A stretch of 10,292 nucleotides of DNA. Source: Euperipatoides rowelli. Lineage: Eukaryota; Onychophora; Udeonychophora; Euonychophora; Peripatopsidae. The translations under genes and the position numbers were made by a program. Position 1 is the stretch's first letter; every line of letters starts with the position of its first letter. Location of the stretch: NCBI GenBank assembly GCA_003024985.2, contig PXIH01S0001716.1; one strand, written 5' to 3'. The notes below the pieces were generated by a model. The model had not been told where the DNA came from and ran no database searches. It was given only the letters and a program-made list of their open reading frames with translations. This document shows, in pieces, positions 1 through 8,247 of this stretch.

Positions 1-936
1 AAACAAAAAAAAATCATTCTTGATCTATCTGTGCATGGATAAAAAAAAACTAAAAATACCCGTATCTACTAGAATTGATGGGGGAAACAAACCAGTAAGT
101 TAAAAACAGTGTTGGGTAAGAACGCCCATAAAAGAATGTGTTACAAACGGCCATTACATTTTTTAGTAACGTACAGGGAACTATATACGTAAAAATAAAG
201 AAACAAAGTTGTAACAATGTTATTTTTTAATTTGACTTTTATAAAAAGATTGTTGTAAATAGCTAAAAATAATAATAATAATAATACTCGTTTTATAAAC
301 TAACTTTCTACCCCATCTCCCTCTCAGCAATATGGACTTGTCCTTCTAGATCTAGAATCTTACATTTCTAAATTTATTTTTCTTCATGTATTCCAAAGTT
401 TAATAAAAAAATATATTATATGTAAGCAAACTTTCTTCCTGTTGTGAAATAAAGTTATAACCTATACTGAGTCAGAGATTCATAGATCTAAATAAAATAA
501 TTTAATTGACTACGTTTCAATCAACCACTCTGATTAGAAATATTTTATGAAAGTTATTGATTTTTTTTAATAGTAAAATAGTGCTATGTAAGAAATGGTT
601 ATAAATGTATATACTGTATTTCTATATACTGTATGTTTTTTTTCCTTTGAAAATTGTTTCATATAAACATGTGTGAGCTTTCATTCAATTTTGTCAAGTG
701 AAGTAGAGTTGATTTATTTGTAATAAAGTATTTTAAAAAAAGATATAAAAAAGAACATTTACAATCAACAATGTTTGCCAAGTCATATTATTGAGAAACT
801 TACTGTTTGTTTAAGCAGAGCAAGTTCCAGCAAACAGAGAAAATGCAAAATAACATTTTAAAATGAAGTGAGGTAATTAAAATATCCCCAGATATTTTTT
901 TACAAATGATTTTTTTAATATGGACACATCACAAAT
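1..936. other. AT-rich stretch without a recognisable gene
   Basis: No reading frame here looks coding on either strand. It holds an (AAT)6 microsatellite at 268-285, a perfect 14-bp palindrome at 344-357 (TTCTAGA/TCTAGAA), and a 12-bp direct repeat (TATATACTGTAT) at 608-619 and 623-634. A minus-strand AATAAA at 718-713 lies about 220 nt past the stop of the frame at 937-1326 and could be its polyadenylation signal, but this hexamer is common by chance in such AT-rich DNA. Confidence 0.6.
268..285. repeat. (AAT)6 microsatellite
   Basis: Six perfect AAT units are read directly from the sequence. It is an ordinary simple repeat for AT-rich animal DNA. Confidence 0.9.
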
Positions 937-1326
937 TCACAACGGTTGATTTTTAATAGAAACTGAATTTTTAATCATTTGCCATACAACACTGGCATTC
1001 AACCCCTTTTTAAATTGTTCCATCTCAACATATATAGATTGACAAACATCCTGTATATTTTGATCATCCCATTCCAAGATTACACCTCTTTTAAAAAAAA
1101 TTTAACCCCCCCCCCCCCATATAATATCACATTTTAACATTATATGATCTGTGAAAGGCATTCCCCCAAAAGAAAGGGAATAATTCCTGCCTGTAATATT
1201 GATACAAGAATTCTCTCCAATATATTCGCCAAATGGTGATGACTTCTCGACATTATTTAATCCATGTGTAGACCAACTACTATGTCCATTAGGTCCATTG
1301 TTTTTAAGAATTTTCTTAGATCTGTT
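937..1326 (-). pseudogene. Unrecognised protein-coding remnant or last exon, one in-frame stop
   Basis: I do not recognise this protein. On the minus strand one frame runs from about 1326 to the stop at 939-937, about 130 codons, interrupted only by a TAA at 1104-1102. The first part has mixed, protein-like composition (for example NNGPNGHSSWSTHG, FGEYIGENSCINITGRNY, LKCDIIW). It then enters a 13-base G run read as glycines and hits the stop. The same frame resumes with GVILEWDDQNIQDVCQSIY and VEMEQFKKGLNASVVW and ends in KNQPL. At this base composition about 8% of random codons are stops, so two adjoining long open runs in the same frame are unlikely to be chance. Two cysteines, an N-x-T/S site (NITG) and several tryptophans hint at a folded, possibly extracellular domain, but no signal peptide or membrane segment is visible. 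An AG that could be a splice acceptor lies just upstream, at the 1323-1326 end (AAACAG). It could be a last exon, a decayed host gene or a mobile-element fragment. Confidence 0.45.
1106..1118. repeat. 13-base C homopolymer (G run on the minus strand)
   Basis: Thirteen consecutive C bases lie in otherwise AT-rich DNA, inside the minus-strand reading frame at 937-1326. Eight A bases precede the run in the same line (TTTTTTTT on the minus strand). Such runs are length-variable and prone to sequencing error. A length change that is not a multiple of three would shift the frame on one side. Confidence 0.95.
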
Positions 1327-1346
1327 TTATTTTTTTTAACATAACA

Positions 1347-1541
1347 TGGACTACAGACATAATCAACTAGATTCCAAGGGACAGAAATGACAGGAAGAAG
1401 ACCTAATGCCAGATGGGAGGCTGAAACAAAAAAAGTTTGCTGGATATGGTTGGAAACAACTTGCTGAAGATAGAAATTCCTGTAGAAATCTTGAGTAGGC
1501 CTTCATTCCAGCAATGGATTGATATAGGATGATGATGATGA
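1347..1541 (+). mobile_element. 3' terminal fragment of an RTE-like non-LTR retrotransposon
   Basis: This is the extreme C-terminus of an endonuclease-reverse transcriptase polyprotein with its 3' tail, truncated at the 5' side. Short segments in shifting plus-strand frames match the conserved C-terminal tail of RTE-type elements. WTTDIIN is followed by a stop where a Trp is usual, then IPRDRND. GRRPNARWE follows, matching the usual GRPxxRW. Next come GYGWKQLAEDRNS and RNLE, a stop, and finally QQWIDIG with a TGA at 1530-1532. At least two frameshifts and two in-frame stops show it is dead. The ORF runs straight into a GAT/ATG microsatellite (1528-1541), the short tandem tail typical of RTE elements. 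The clade name rests on remembered similarity; a related non-LTR clade with the same tail is possible. Confidence 0.75.
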
Positions 1542-2499
1542 GAAAGAATTATTCTTTATAAAAGATCTTTCATTCATGTGATATTCAAATGATATACCAG
1601 TTAAAGAAACCACATTGGATCATTAAAACTAATAATAATGATTAATTCTATTTTTATTATCACCTTGAGGAATTCATTAGCCAATACTTGCTAGGTGAAT
1701 CATAAATAACAGGTCAAGTAATTGGGTCATAACAAATTAATATTGTGATAATGTAGCTACTTTTAGAGCTAAAAGCTTGTAATTTAATCACAACTTAATT
1801 ATACTGGTTATAAAAATTATCAATTTTGATGTTAATAAAGTTTTTAAAAATAAATAATAATTTTTAAGACATATGTATTGTTAAAGAATCAATGAGAGTA
1901 TTAGGGTCATTAACGAAAAGTGGAAATTTAAAGGCCGTATAAAGGAAGTGCCTTCGGCCACAGTAATATTTGTCATGTAAGTACAATTTACAACCAAACA
2001 TCACCGTAAGAACTGGACTTAATGGCCTCCTAATGTCTACCACAATAAAATTTGTTATACGTTTTATGTGCTATAATAATTCATTTCCAANATNAAAATA
2101 ATGAATTTGAAAAGTTTTTTTCTTATAATTTATAGCCTATTGATATATTTTGGACCTGCACTAACTTATTTCCATACTAAAAAAAAAACTAGAGACTATT
2201 GGTACAAAAACCTACGAGAGCTTGAAGGAGGAGCATGAAACAAAAAAAATATTTTACTAAATTCATTGCAGTGAGAGAAGACGCTACCAAATATAAAAGG
2301 AAACATAATTATGATATTGGGTAGAGTCTTAGATAAAAACAATTAAATATTTCATAATGTCTCATTTTTTAGAATTATGAGCAGGTCATTTAATAAATTT
2401 TGTTTTAAAATGATATAAAAAGCCCAGAAAATTATTACATTTTATTAAAATATAATAATCAATATTATTAGTCTTGTGAAAGATAGTGTCAAAAAATAA
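1542..2499. other. AT-rich stretch without a recognisable gene
   Basis: No convincing gene was found. A small hairpin lies at 1933-1959 (outer stem GGCCG/CGGCC, inner stem AAGG/CCTT, loop AAGTG, with a short bulge on one side). Two ambiguous bases are at 2091 and 2094. An 18-codon plus-strand run at 2271-2327 (AVREDATKYKRKHNYDIG, then TAG) weakly recalls the end of a retroelement polyprotein but is too short to call. Confidence 0.5.
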
Positions 2500-2751
2500 G
2501 ATTATTCTATTCAAAAGAAATGGTTGTTTTTTAAGAAAGCATATAGGTTAAAGGGAAATAAAATTGCTAGGAATAATTTGTTTCTGGCATTGGATCTCAC
2601 TAAAGAACAAAGAATATATGATAAAAAATTGAGACAAGATTTAAAAGAGATGAGGCTGAATGGAGAAGAGGTATATATTAGTAAAAATGTAATTGTAGAG
2701 GGGAAGAAGAAGAATCAAGGACTTTGGAATACTTCAAACAAGTATTATTGA
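2500..2751 (+). pseudogene. LINE ORF1-like protein fragment
   Basis: An open plus-strand frame of about 83 codons follows a TAA at 2497-2499 and ends at TGA 2749-2751. It has no ATG at a sensible position, so it is an internal piece rather than a whole gene. The central part reads KAYRLKGNKI, then DLTKEQRIYDKKLRQ, LKEMRLNGEEVYIS and NVIVEGK. The order 'LKG..I....DLTKEQR...KKLR..LKEMR..G..VYI......V.G' is the pattern I recall from the C-terminal, nucleic-acid-binding part of ORF1 proteins of insect non-LTR retrotransposons. Between LKGNKI and DLTKEQR there are several more residues than I expect, possibly a small insertion. The protein is very Lys/Arg-rich, as expected for an RNA-binding ORF1 product. 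No reverse transcriptase follows; a non-coding spacer and an A-rich tract come next. It could instead be a chance Lys-rich frame, but the motif order argues against that. Confidence 0.5.
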
Positions 2752-2796
2752 AACATAGTATTAAGACATTTGTATTTTCACTGTCGTAAACTCTGT

Positions 2797-2907
2797 ATCA
2801 ATAAATAAATAAAAATAAATAAATTAAAATAATCAATAAATTAATAAATTAAAATAAATTAATAAAATAAATTAAAAATAAATTTAAAAAAAAAATTAAA
2901 ATAAAAA
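2797..2907. repeat. A/T-only low-complexity tract, AATAAA-rich
   Basis: About 110 bases are almost entirely A and T, built from repeated AATAAA, AATAAATT and TTAAAATAA units. It starts about 45 nt after the ORF1-like fragment. On the plus strand it could be the decayed A-rich tail of that non-LTR element, or an independent simple repeat. Confidence 0.8.
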
Positions 2908-4912
2908 ATGGACGAACACCTGGTAAATTATAACGATGGGTGTAAAAGCAGATTACTTACACATCCTTAAACTTAAAGTGATTTATCATTGATTTTTTTT
3001 AATTGATTTATGTTTAGTTTCACCTAAAAATTTGTGTTTAATTAATCCATTTGGAAAATTTAAACTGAAACATATAAAAATTTGAAAGTTTTTACGTTGT
3101 TTATAAAAAATAAAACTCAAATGCTGCCTTTAAATTGACGTAGCAAAAGGATAAAATATCTTTGGTTTTGGGGCTGGAGGAAAATGCATATCTGGGATCC
3201 AGACGCTAGTCATGACTTCATTACGTTATTGTTTAGAAAACTAGTTAACAAAAGTGTTTATTACTTAAAGTTTTGAAGAAAAGAAAAAAAAGAACAGAGA
3301 AAAAGTTACTTTCTTCGCATCAATATAAAATCCATAAAATTTTGAAATAATTCTTGGGATTGAAGTTGAAATCAATTTTAAGAAAAAAAATAAAAACCTC
3401 AAAATACCGGAACGCTTTTGTACATTATTAACTTGACACGATGAGAACAAATTGTCAACTATTATTTCCAAAGATTTTAATAATATTTCTTAAACATTCT
3501 TAGAGATATAATTTTTTAACGCAAATAAAACATGTTAACTGTTTGTTTTCAGCCTGCTTGTGTTTGTTTCGAGTTGCTTTTATAAAAACCTCCGACTGTA
3601 AATAAAAAAAATAAAAAATAAAGCATTGAATCACTGATCTACATTCTGATTGGTCTGTGAAGGAAATGTCCCTATTCTGGTCTGACAACTAGTCAACCGC
3701 TATTACTGGAATCCACGNGAAATTTTTCTGGCAAAATACATCATAAGCTAGATTGGTAATTTGATACATATTGGCATAAAAGTCAAAATTTGATGTATTT
3801 ATGGACCGAATATAATAAATTGATTAATTAAACAAGCATTTTTATAGAAAAATACACATAAATCAATGAAGTTGAAATAGGCATTGATAAACCGCTTTAA
3901 GATTTTTAATAGTTAAATGTTTGGATTAGGCAATATAAGTACAAATATGCTAGATTATATTAATATAATTTATTTACAGTATATAAGCATCCTGAAGTTA
4001 TCAGAATATAGCAAATAATTTTAAAGTTTAGCTTGATTATTTGAAAATAAATTGGTAAAGCATACCCTTTCAAAATTCCAAACTGTATTTTTATGAATTC
4101 ATAATTATTTATTTTAGATAATATTTTTTAAAAAATGTATTCTTTGATGGTATTTAAATCTTTTCTTAACAATGGAGTGGAATTTTTTTTTCTTCCAGCG
4201 AGAAAATTTGGCAACCAAAAATATTTTATCTGGTTGACATTTAGAAAAAAATAAAACAACAAAAAGCAAGAGGAAAAAAATGTATTCTACATTTGAACCA
4301 TTTAATTCTTTTTTTAAACCATTCTTTTTATTTTCTCATTCATTATCTTCATTGAAAATGTTTTCTTTGTGATGAATATTATTTATTGTGTTTTTCTTTT
4401 GAAGTATTTATGCATTTTTAATAGCCAATTAGTATTCAATTCATCATAACATTAAAAAAAAATGTCTTTATAATAAGTTTATTTTTATTTTATGGTAATT
4501 GTATTAGCATAAAATTGAATTATGTTTCTTTTCATTTATTTGCAACAAAAAAAAAATGATGATAAAGAAAATTTCTGAATTTTTATGTTTAAATGTTGAG
4601 GAATCTATTTTTATTTCAGTAGAAATTGAAAATGACCCAAACATTTTATGTTTATAGTGATGCTACTATGATAAAAAAAATGCAACCCTGTTCAACCTTG
4701 AGGAAATTATTTATTTTAAGATTATTAGATTCCCGATCATTACAATGTAAAAACCCAAAATACAAATCAAAAGTTTGTTTAACAGTCAGAATATAGACAT
4801 TCTATATAATCAGTTCACTAGTTTATTACCACAAATAGCTAATTTTTGACACAATGAATAGCCTAGCTTGGTATTCTATAATAATGCAAGTAACATATAA
4901 GTATGTATAATA
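2908..4912. other. Long AT-rich stretch, no recognisable gene
   Basis: I see nothing I can support here beyond simple A- and T-runs. Minus-strand frames near 3265-3471 and 3500-3688 are low-complexity (Phe/Ser/Lys runs) and look random. One ambiguous base is at 3718. A minus-strand AATAAA at 4827-4822 lies about 86 nt past the stop of the pseudogene that ends at 4913 and sits where a polyadenylation signal would be expected. Confidence 0.6.
4822..4827 (-). promoter_or_regulatory. Possible polyadenylation signal AATAAA
   Basis: This is an exact AATAAA on the minus strand, 86 nt beyond the stop codon of the minus-strand pseudogene. The position suits a polyadenylation signal of that gene. The motif is frequent by chance in DNA of this composition, so only its spacing supports it. 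Confidence 0.25.
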
Positions 4913-5040
4913 TTAGTCAGACCAGTCTCCAAAATCTACAACATTTGCATTCATGTCATTCTTGCACGGACCCTGGTACTTGCAATGTATACTGCACAAA
5001 GGAACCCTCTTTTGCAGCAACTGCAAGATGTGATATTGTT
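4913..5040 (-). other. Terminal CXC (tesmin/TSO1-like) cysteine motif of the pseudogene
   Basis: The last part of the pseudogene reads TSCSCCKRGFLC, then a one-step frame change, then CKYQGPCKND, an acidic tail (VVDFGDWSD) and a TAA at 4915-4913. The pattern CSCxKxGLxC...C..C.G.C.N is the C-terminal half of a CXC domain. In tesmin/TSO1 proteins this motif binds zinc and DNA. Here it closes the protein, as I recall for other members of this family, and it fixes the 3' end and strand of the pseudogene independently of the internal motifs. Confidence 0.65.
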
Positions 5041-5741
5041 ATGCTTTGTTGACATGCATAGTGCCTATTAACATGAATAGGGCAGGTGACTTGTCAGTGA
5101 TGATACGGACAATTTAATTTTCAATAACTAGAAAACTGTACTTGTCAAGTAGTGTTCTGAGTTACTTTCATGTGGTACGGTACTTACTTGATGTGGACTC
5201 TTAATAAGTGGAAGTAACAAATCTTACTTGTGGGTGACATCCTATCAACTGTTCTGTGTTTAGTGAATTTTCTGATTTGGTATCACAATCATCCAAACCC
5301 TTACTTTGGCAACTCCCATGAATAATGACATGACAAAATGTTCATCCCATATAGATTTACCATTCTTTGACACAGTGTCTCCACCAAAACATTTAATTTC
5401 AAGATGTAGATCACAAAAATGAAGTATTTTCAACACTTTAACATAACCGACATGAAGAATTGCTGTGTTGTCACATACAAAAACGGTAGACAAATGCAAA
5501 ATTATGGGTCAATAACTACCTAAGCAACTAAAATATTCACAGAAAGGTTTCCTGCCTTCAAGTACACTTTGTCACTTGCTCAGCATTGATACAGGGGCAT
5601 GACCAGTAAATCATTATCATCACATTCTACAACATCATCATGACATGCTTCAAATTAAATTACTTTTATGTTATACGTCCTGCCTGAAATTCCCAATGCT
5701 GTACTGACCACATTCCCATCTAAGTAATTGTATCAAAGAGT

Positions 5742-5772
5742 CATCTATGTAATGAACAGCATTACATAGATG
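5742..5772. repeat. Perfect 13-bp inverted repeat, 5-base loop
   Basis: CATCTATGTAATG (5742-5754) is followed by AACAG and its exact reverse complement CATTACATAGATG (5760-5772). A third, imperfect copy CCCATCTAAGTAAT at 5716-5729 can pair with 5761-5774 with one mismatch. It lies inside the pseudogene, in a part where the family match is weak. Confidence 0.9.
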
Positions 5773-7860
5773 GGTCTAAATAATCCTCTTAACTTTAACT
5801 GTTTCCTTATGGATTGTATTTATCAGGCCTCCGTGAATCTTGAAGACTTTCATCAATGTCTGCTTGCTCAATGGTCACATCATTCCAAGTTCCTGACAAA
5901 AACTTGTGCTGGTTACTGCATACTACTGTAAACACAGTCCCTACATATTACTTCTTCCAAAGAATGGTACAAAGCATTACAATATTGCAAATACAGTTGA
6001 CATGCTTTTGTATAGCTATTATATCCCACTGTGGCAAAGAATGGCAACATAACTTGGGTTGCCTATACATATAACTGCCAATTATGTTTTCTTTCATTCC
6101 TGATGTGCAAACTACTGAAGAAAATTACATATAAACATGTCCTACTCCTGAAATGTTCTTGAGCTAGAGCTTTTGATATAATTGCTTGACACTGAGCATG
6201 AAGTTATTTTAATGACTTGCTACATGTAGTGTCAAACATAGGTTTTTTTTGTAATTCAGAAAACTTGGTAGAGATTTCAAACTCATGTTATTGTAGGACT
6301 AACATTGGATTCAATAGAAACATCATCAGTTGTCTTTTTCCTCCTGTAGATCCCTTTAACATCAGATTCACGTCATTATCTTCATACTCCACTGTTCTAC
6401 TGAATTCTAGCTTTTACCCAGAAAAATTTATGTTTGATCTTTGGCTGAAATACTGCTGTCTTCTTTTGGTGCTACTCCTTCATAATATTTCATTACAACT
6501 ATATGCAAAGATGAATCTATTAGCAACACAACATGAAGTGTTTTTGGCATGATTTTCCAGCCATCATGATATTTTTTTGTATACACTGTCATCCACAAAT
6601 CTTTAATGCCACTGCACTCCATAAGTTTACACTTAGCACCAAGGAATGACTATCTAATGAAATCCGCCTAGACACAGTTGTTTTATTTTCAAACTTTTGT
6701 GATCTTTTCGGTTTTATTTTGTAACCATTAATGTACAGGGGATAATCAAATGTCAATTGTACACAACACTGGCCAAAGTTACTTGTTGTTTGGAAACAAA
6801 ATCCATTGTTGTTTAAACATCCGCTTCAGTTTGAGCGCTAAGTAGTATCATCGGATTGTAAATATACAGGGACTTGTGCCATAAAACAACTTCTGACATA
6901 AATTCTTGTCAATTTGCTGAAATATAGCCAGAGAATATCTAATTTTTCATATTTTGTTACTCCAAGTTCAGCAGACATATACATCTGAATTCTATACTTA
7001 GACTTGAGTTACTTGTGATAGGCTTATATGATTTTTTTCACCAAATGTGCAATTTATGCTACAGGCACCAAATTTTTATTTTGTATTTGTGCACATTTAG
7101 TCAATACACAGAGTTTGACATGCTATAAAGCCCATCTAATGGGTGTATCTCATCTAGTAGTAGTAGTGTCTTGATTGTAATCAAAGTTGTCAGCAATTCA
7201 TGACAGAAGCTAGCTCTATTTTTACTGTCACTAACCAAGAATTGGGTTTGCTAACTGATTGTCTTACCACAGATGATTTTCAAAGTCCTTAACTCATTTG
7301 TCTATTGCACACAATCCCAACTTCAACAGCATATCTATTATTAGCCTGAACCATGTGGACTGGTGACTGAATAGTGTAACAGACAGAAATAATGGTGACA
7401 CACGATTCGTTACCAATGGCTTGAATCAAAATGTGACACAGAGACAATATAAATAACTGGTTTCTTATTCATTGCCATTAACCTCTTTGCTTATCAAACA
7501 TACTCTTGATTAAAATAAGCAAAGCTGCAGCAACTTGCCCCTTGATTTTTCAAAATCGACATGATTTTCAGATGGATAATGATGTTTCTCCATATTTATT
7601 TGATGACCTACATTCTTATCTAATTGAATGTTTCATTTTCAGATAATTACACCCATTTTGCAGCAGAGTATTTGTCATTTAGCAACATAGAAGCTTGCTT
7701 TGCAAATGTAAACACATTGGCTCTACCATTGCTTTCCGCTACAGTTAACTTATTCCCAAACCTTTCAACAAGGAGACATTGCAGATGGATTTCACAGTAT
7801 GCTGGCACCCCTGGTGAAAGATATTCAGGCAATTTTGCTTGCAGGTTTTCTCATGTGTAT

Positions 7861-8010
7861 TGAGAATCTTGTGGTTGGTAACATTAAAAACAAATACCAG
7901 TGATTTAATACAACCTCATTATCTGAATATAAATTTCATACATTCATCCCTTGCATAAGAGCAAGAAATAGGACACTGCTTCTATTATAAAAATGTTTTA
8001 TTATTTCTTA
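7861..8010. other. Spacer between the pseudogene and the 21-bp repeats
   Basis: No reading frame here extends the pseudogene upstream in any recognisable way. The true start of that gene, if it was ever present here, is not visible. The stretch contains no clear promoter or terminal inverted repeat. Confidence 0.4.
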
Positions 8011-8073
8011 ATAGGTGCATGCTGGATAAGTATAGGTGCATGTTGGTTAACAATTGGTGCATGGTGTGTAATA
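8011..8073 (+). repeat. Three tandem 21-bp units, with diverged units at 8175-8216
   Basis: Three consecutive 21-base units start at 8011, 8032 and 8053. The first two share ATAGGTGCATG and the third has ATTGGTGCATG. As the period is a multiple of three, one plus-strand frame reads the heptapeptides IGACWIS, IGACWLT, IGAWCVI. A fourth unit at 8175-8195 (ISSCWVT) and a weak fifth at 8196-8216 lie 164 bp downstream. The first and fourth units are both preceded by TTTCTTA (8004-8010 and 8168-8174), which points to duplication of a larger block. No start codon or long frame is associated, so the peptide reading is probably incidental. Confidence 0.8.
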
Positions 8074-8247
8074 GTTTTCCTTTTATTACATTTTAAAAAA
8101 ACATAGGTAGCAGTGAACAGTTTATGATAAAATATAGGTGAACTCATGAAGTTTTTAATGAAAATAGTTTCTTAATAAGTTCATGCTGGGTAACAATAGG
8201 TGGCTCTGCAAACATCAGAATCTAAAATGGCTTCTATGTAAGAAAAA

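Larger units (their letters stand above)
4913..7850 (-). pseudogene. Decayed gene of a large CXC-domain protein family ('LGGFH' family), uncharacterised
   Basis: Minus-strand segments in shifting frames form an ordered series, N- to C-terminal. 7850-7647: ERFGNKLTVAESNGRANVF and LLNDKY. 7549-7478: QVAAALLILIKSM. 7401-7231: LIIDMLLKLGLCAIDK, stop, VKDFEN. 7197-7054: IADNFDYNQDT. 6981-6838: YEKLDILWLYFSKLTR. 6812-6690: MDFVSKQQ, frameshift, LTFDYPLYINGYKI. 6671-6657: LGGFH. 6649-6428: SFLGAKCKLMECSGIKDLW. 6203-5913: RNERKHNWQLYV, stop, MLPFFATVGYNSYTKACQL. 5935-5807: FLSGTWNDVTIEQ. 5639-5520: DDNDLLVMPLYQC. 5499-5260: CFGGDTVSKNGKS. 5040-4913: cysteine cluster and stop. From memory, the same motifs in the same order (TFDQPL, LGGFH, SFLGS..LM.GSG, MLPFFAAAGH..Y.K, TIEQ, D(T)DLLVLLLY, GCDTTS, CSC..GL.C) mark a large multi-copy invertebrate family annotated only as uncharacterised. 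Many stops and frameshifts show this copy is dead. Between about 5672 and 5639 much less sequence is present than I expect, suggesting an internal deletion. The N-terminus is not identified. Function is unknown; a mobile-element link is inferred. Confidence 0.75.

Noticed and set aside
344-357. Perfect 14-bp palindrome TTCTAGA/TCTAGAA
   Set aside because: It is short, with no loop, no neighbouring gene and no sign of function; chance is adequate in AT-rich DNA.
2091-2094. Ambiguous bases N (also at 3718)
   Set aside because: These are sequencing or assembly uncertainty, not biology; they lie outside any called feature.
2271-2327. Short plus-strand run resembling a retroelement polyprotein tail (AVREDATKYKRKHNYDIG)
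   Set aside because: Eighteen codons with no supporting neighbour segments are too few; the resemblance is only a vague basic/Tyr pattern.
3265-3688. Two minus-strand open frames of about 60-70 codons
   Set aside because: They are dominated by Phe, Ser, Lys and Leu runs produced by poly(A)/poly(T) DNA and contain no motif or conserved pattern.
5856-6074. Plus-strand 72-codon open frame
   Set aside because: It is antisense to the MLPFFA/TIEQ segments of the pseudogene, and no independent support was seen.
6217-6552. Plus-strand 111-codon open frame
   Set aside because: It lies antisense to the SFLG...GIKDLW part of the minus-strand pseudogene. Its composition is Leu/Ser/Cys-rich with no motif, and the minus strand carries the ordered family match.
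7624-7863. Plus-strand 79-codon open frame
   Set aside because: It is the antisense shadow of the ERFGNKL segment of the minus-strand pseudogene and has no recognisable motif of its own.
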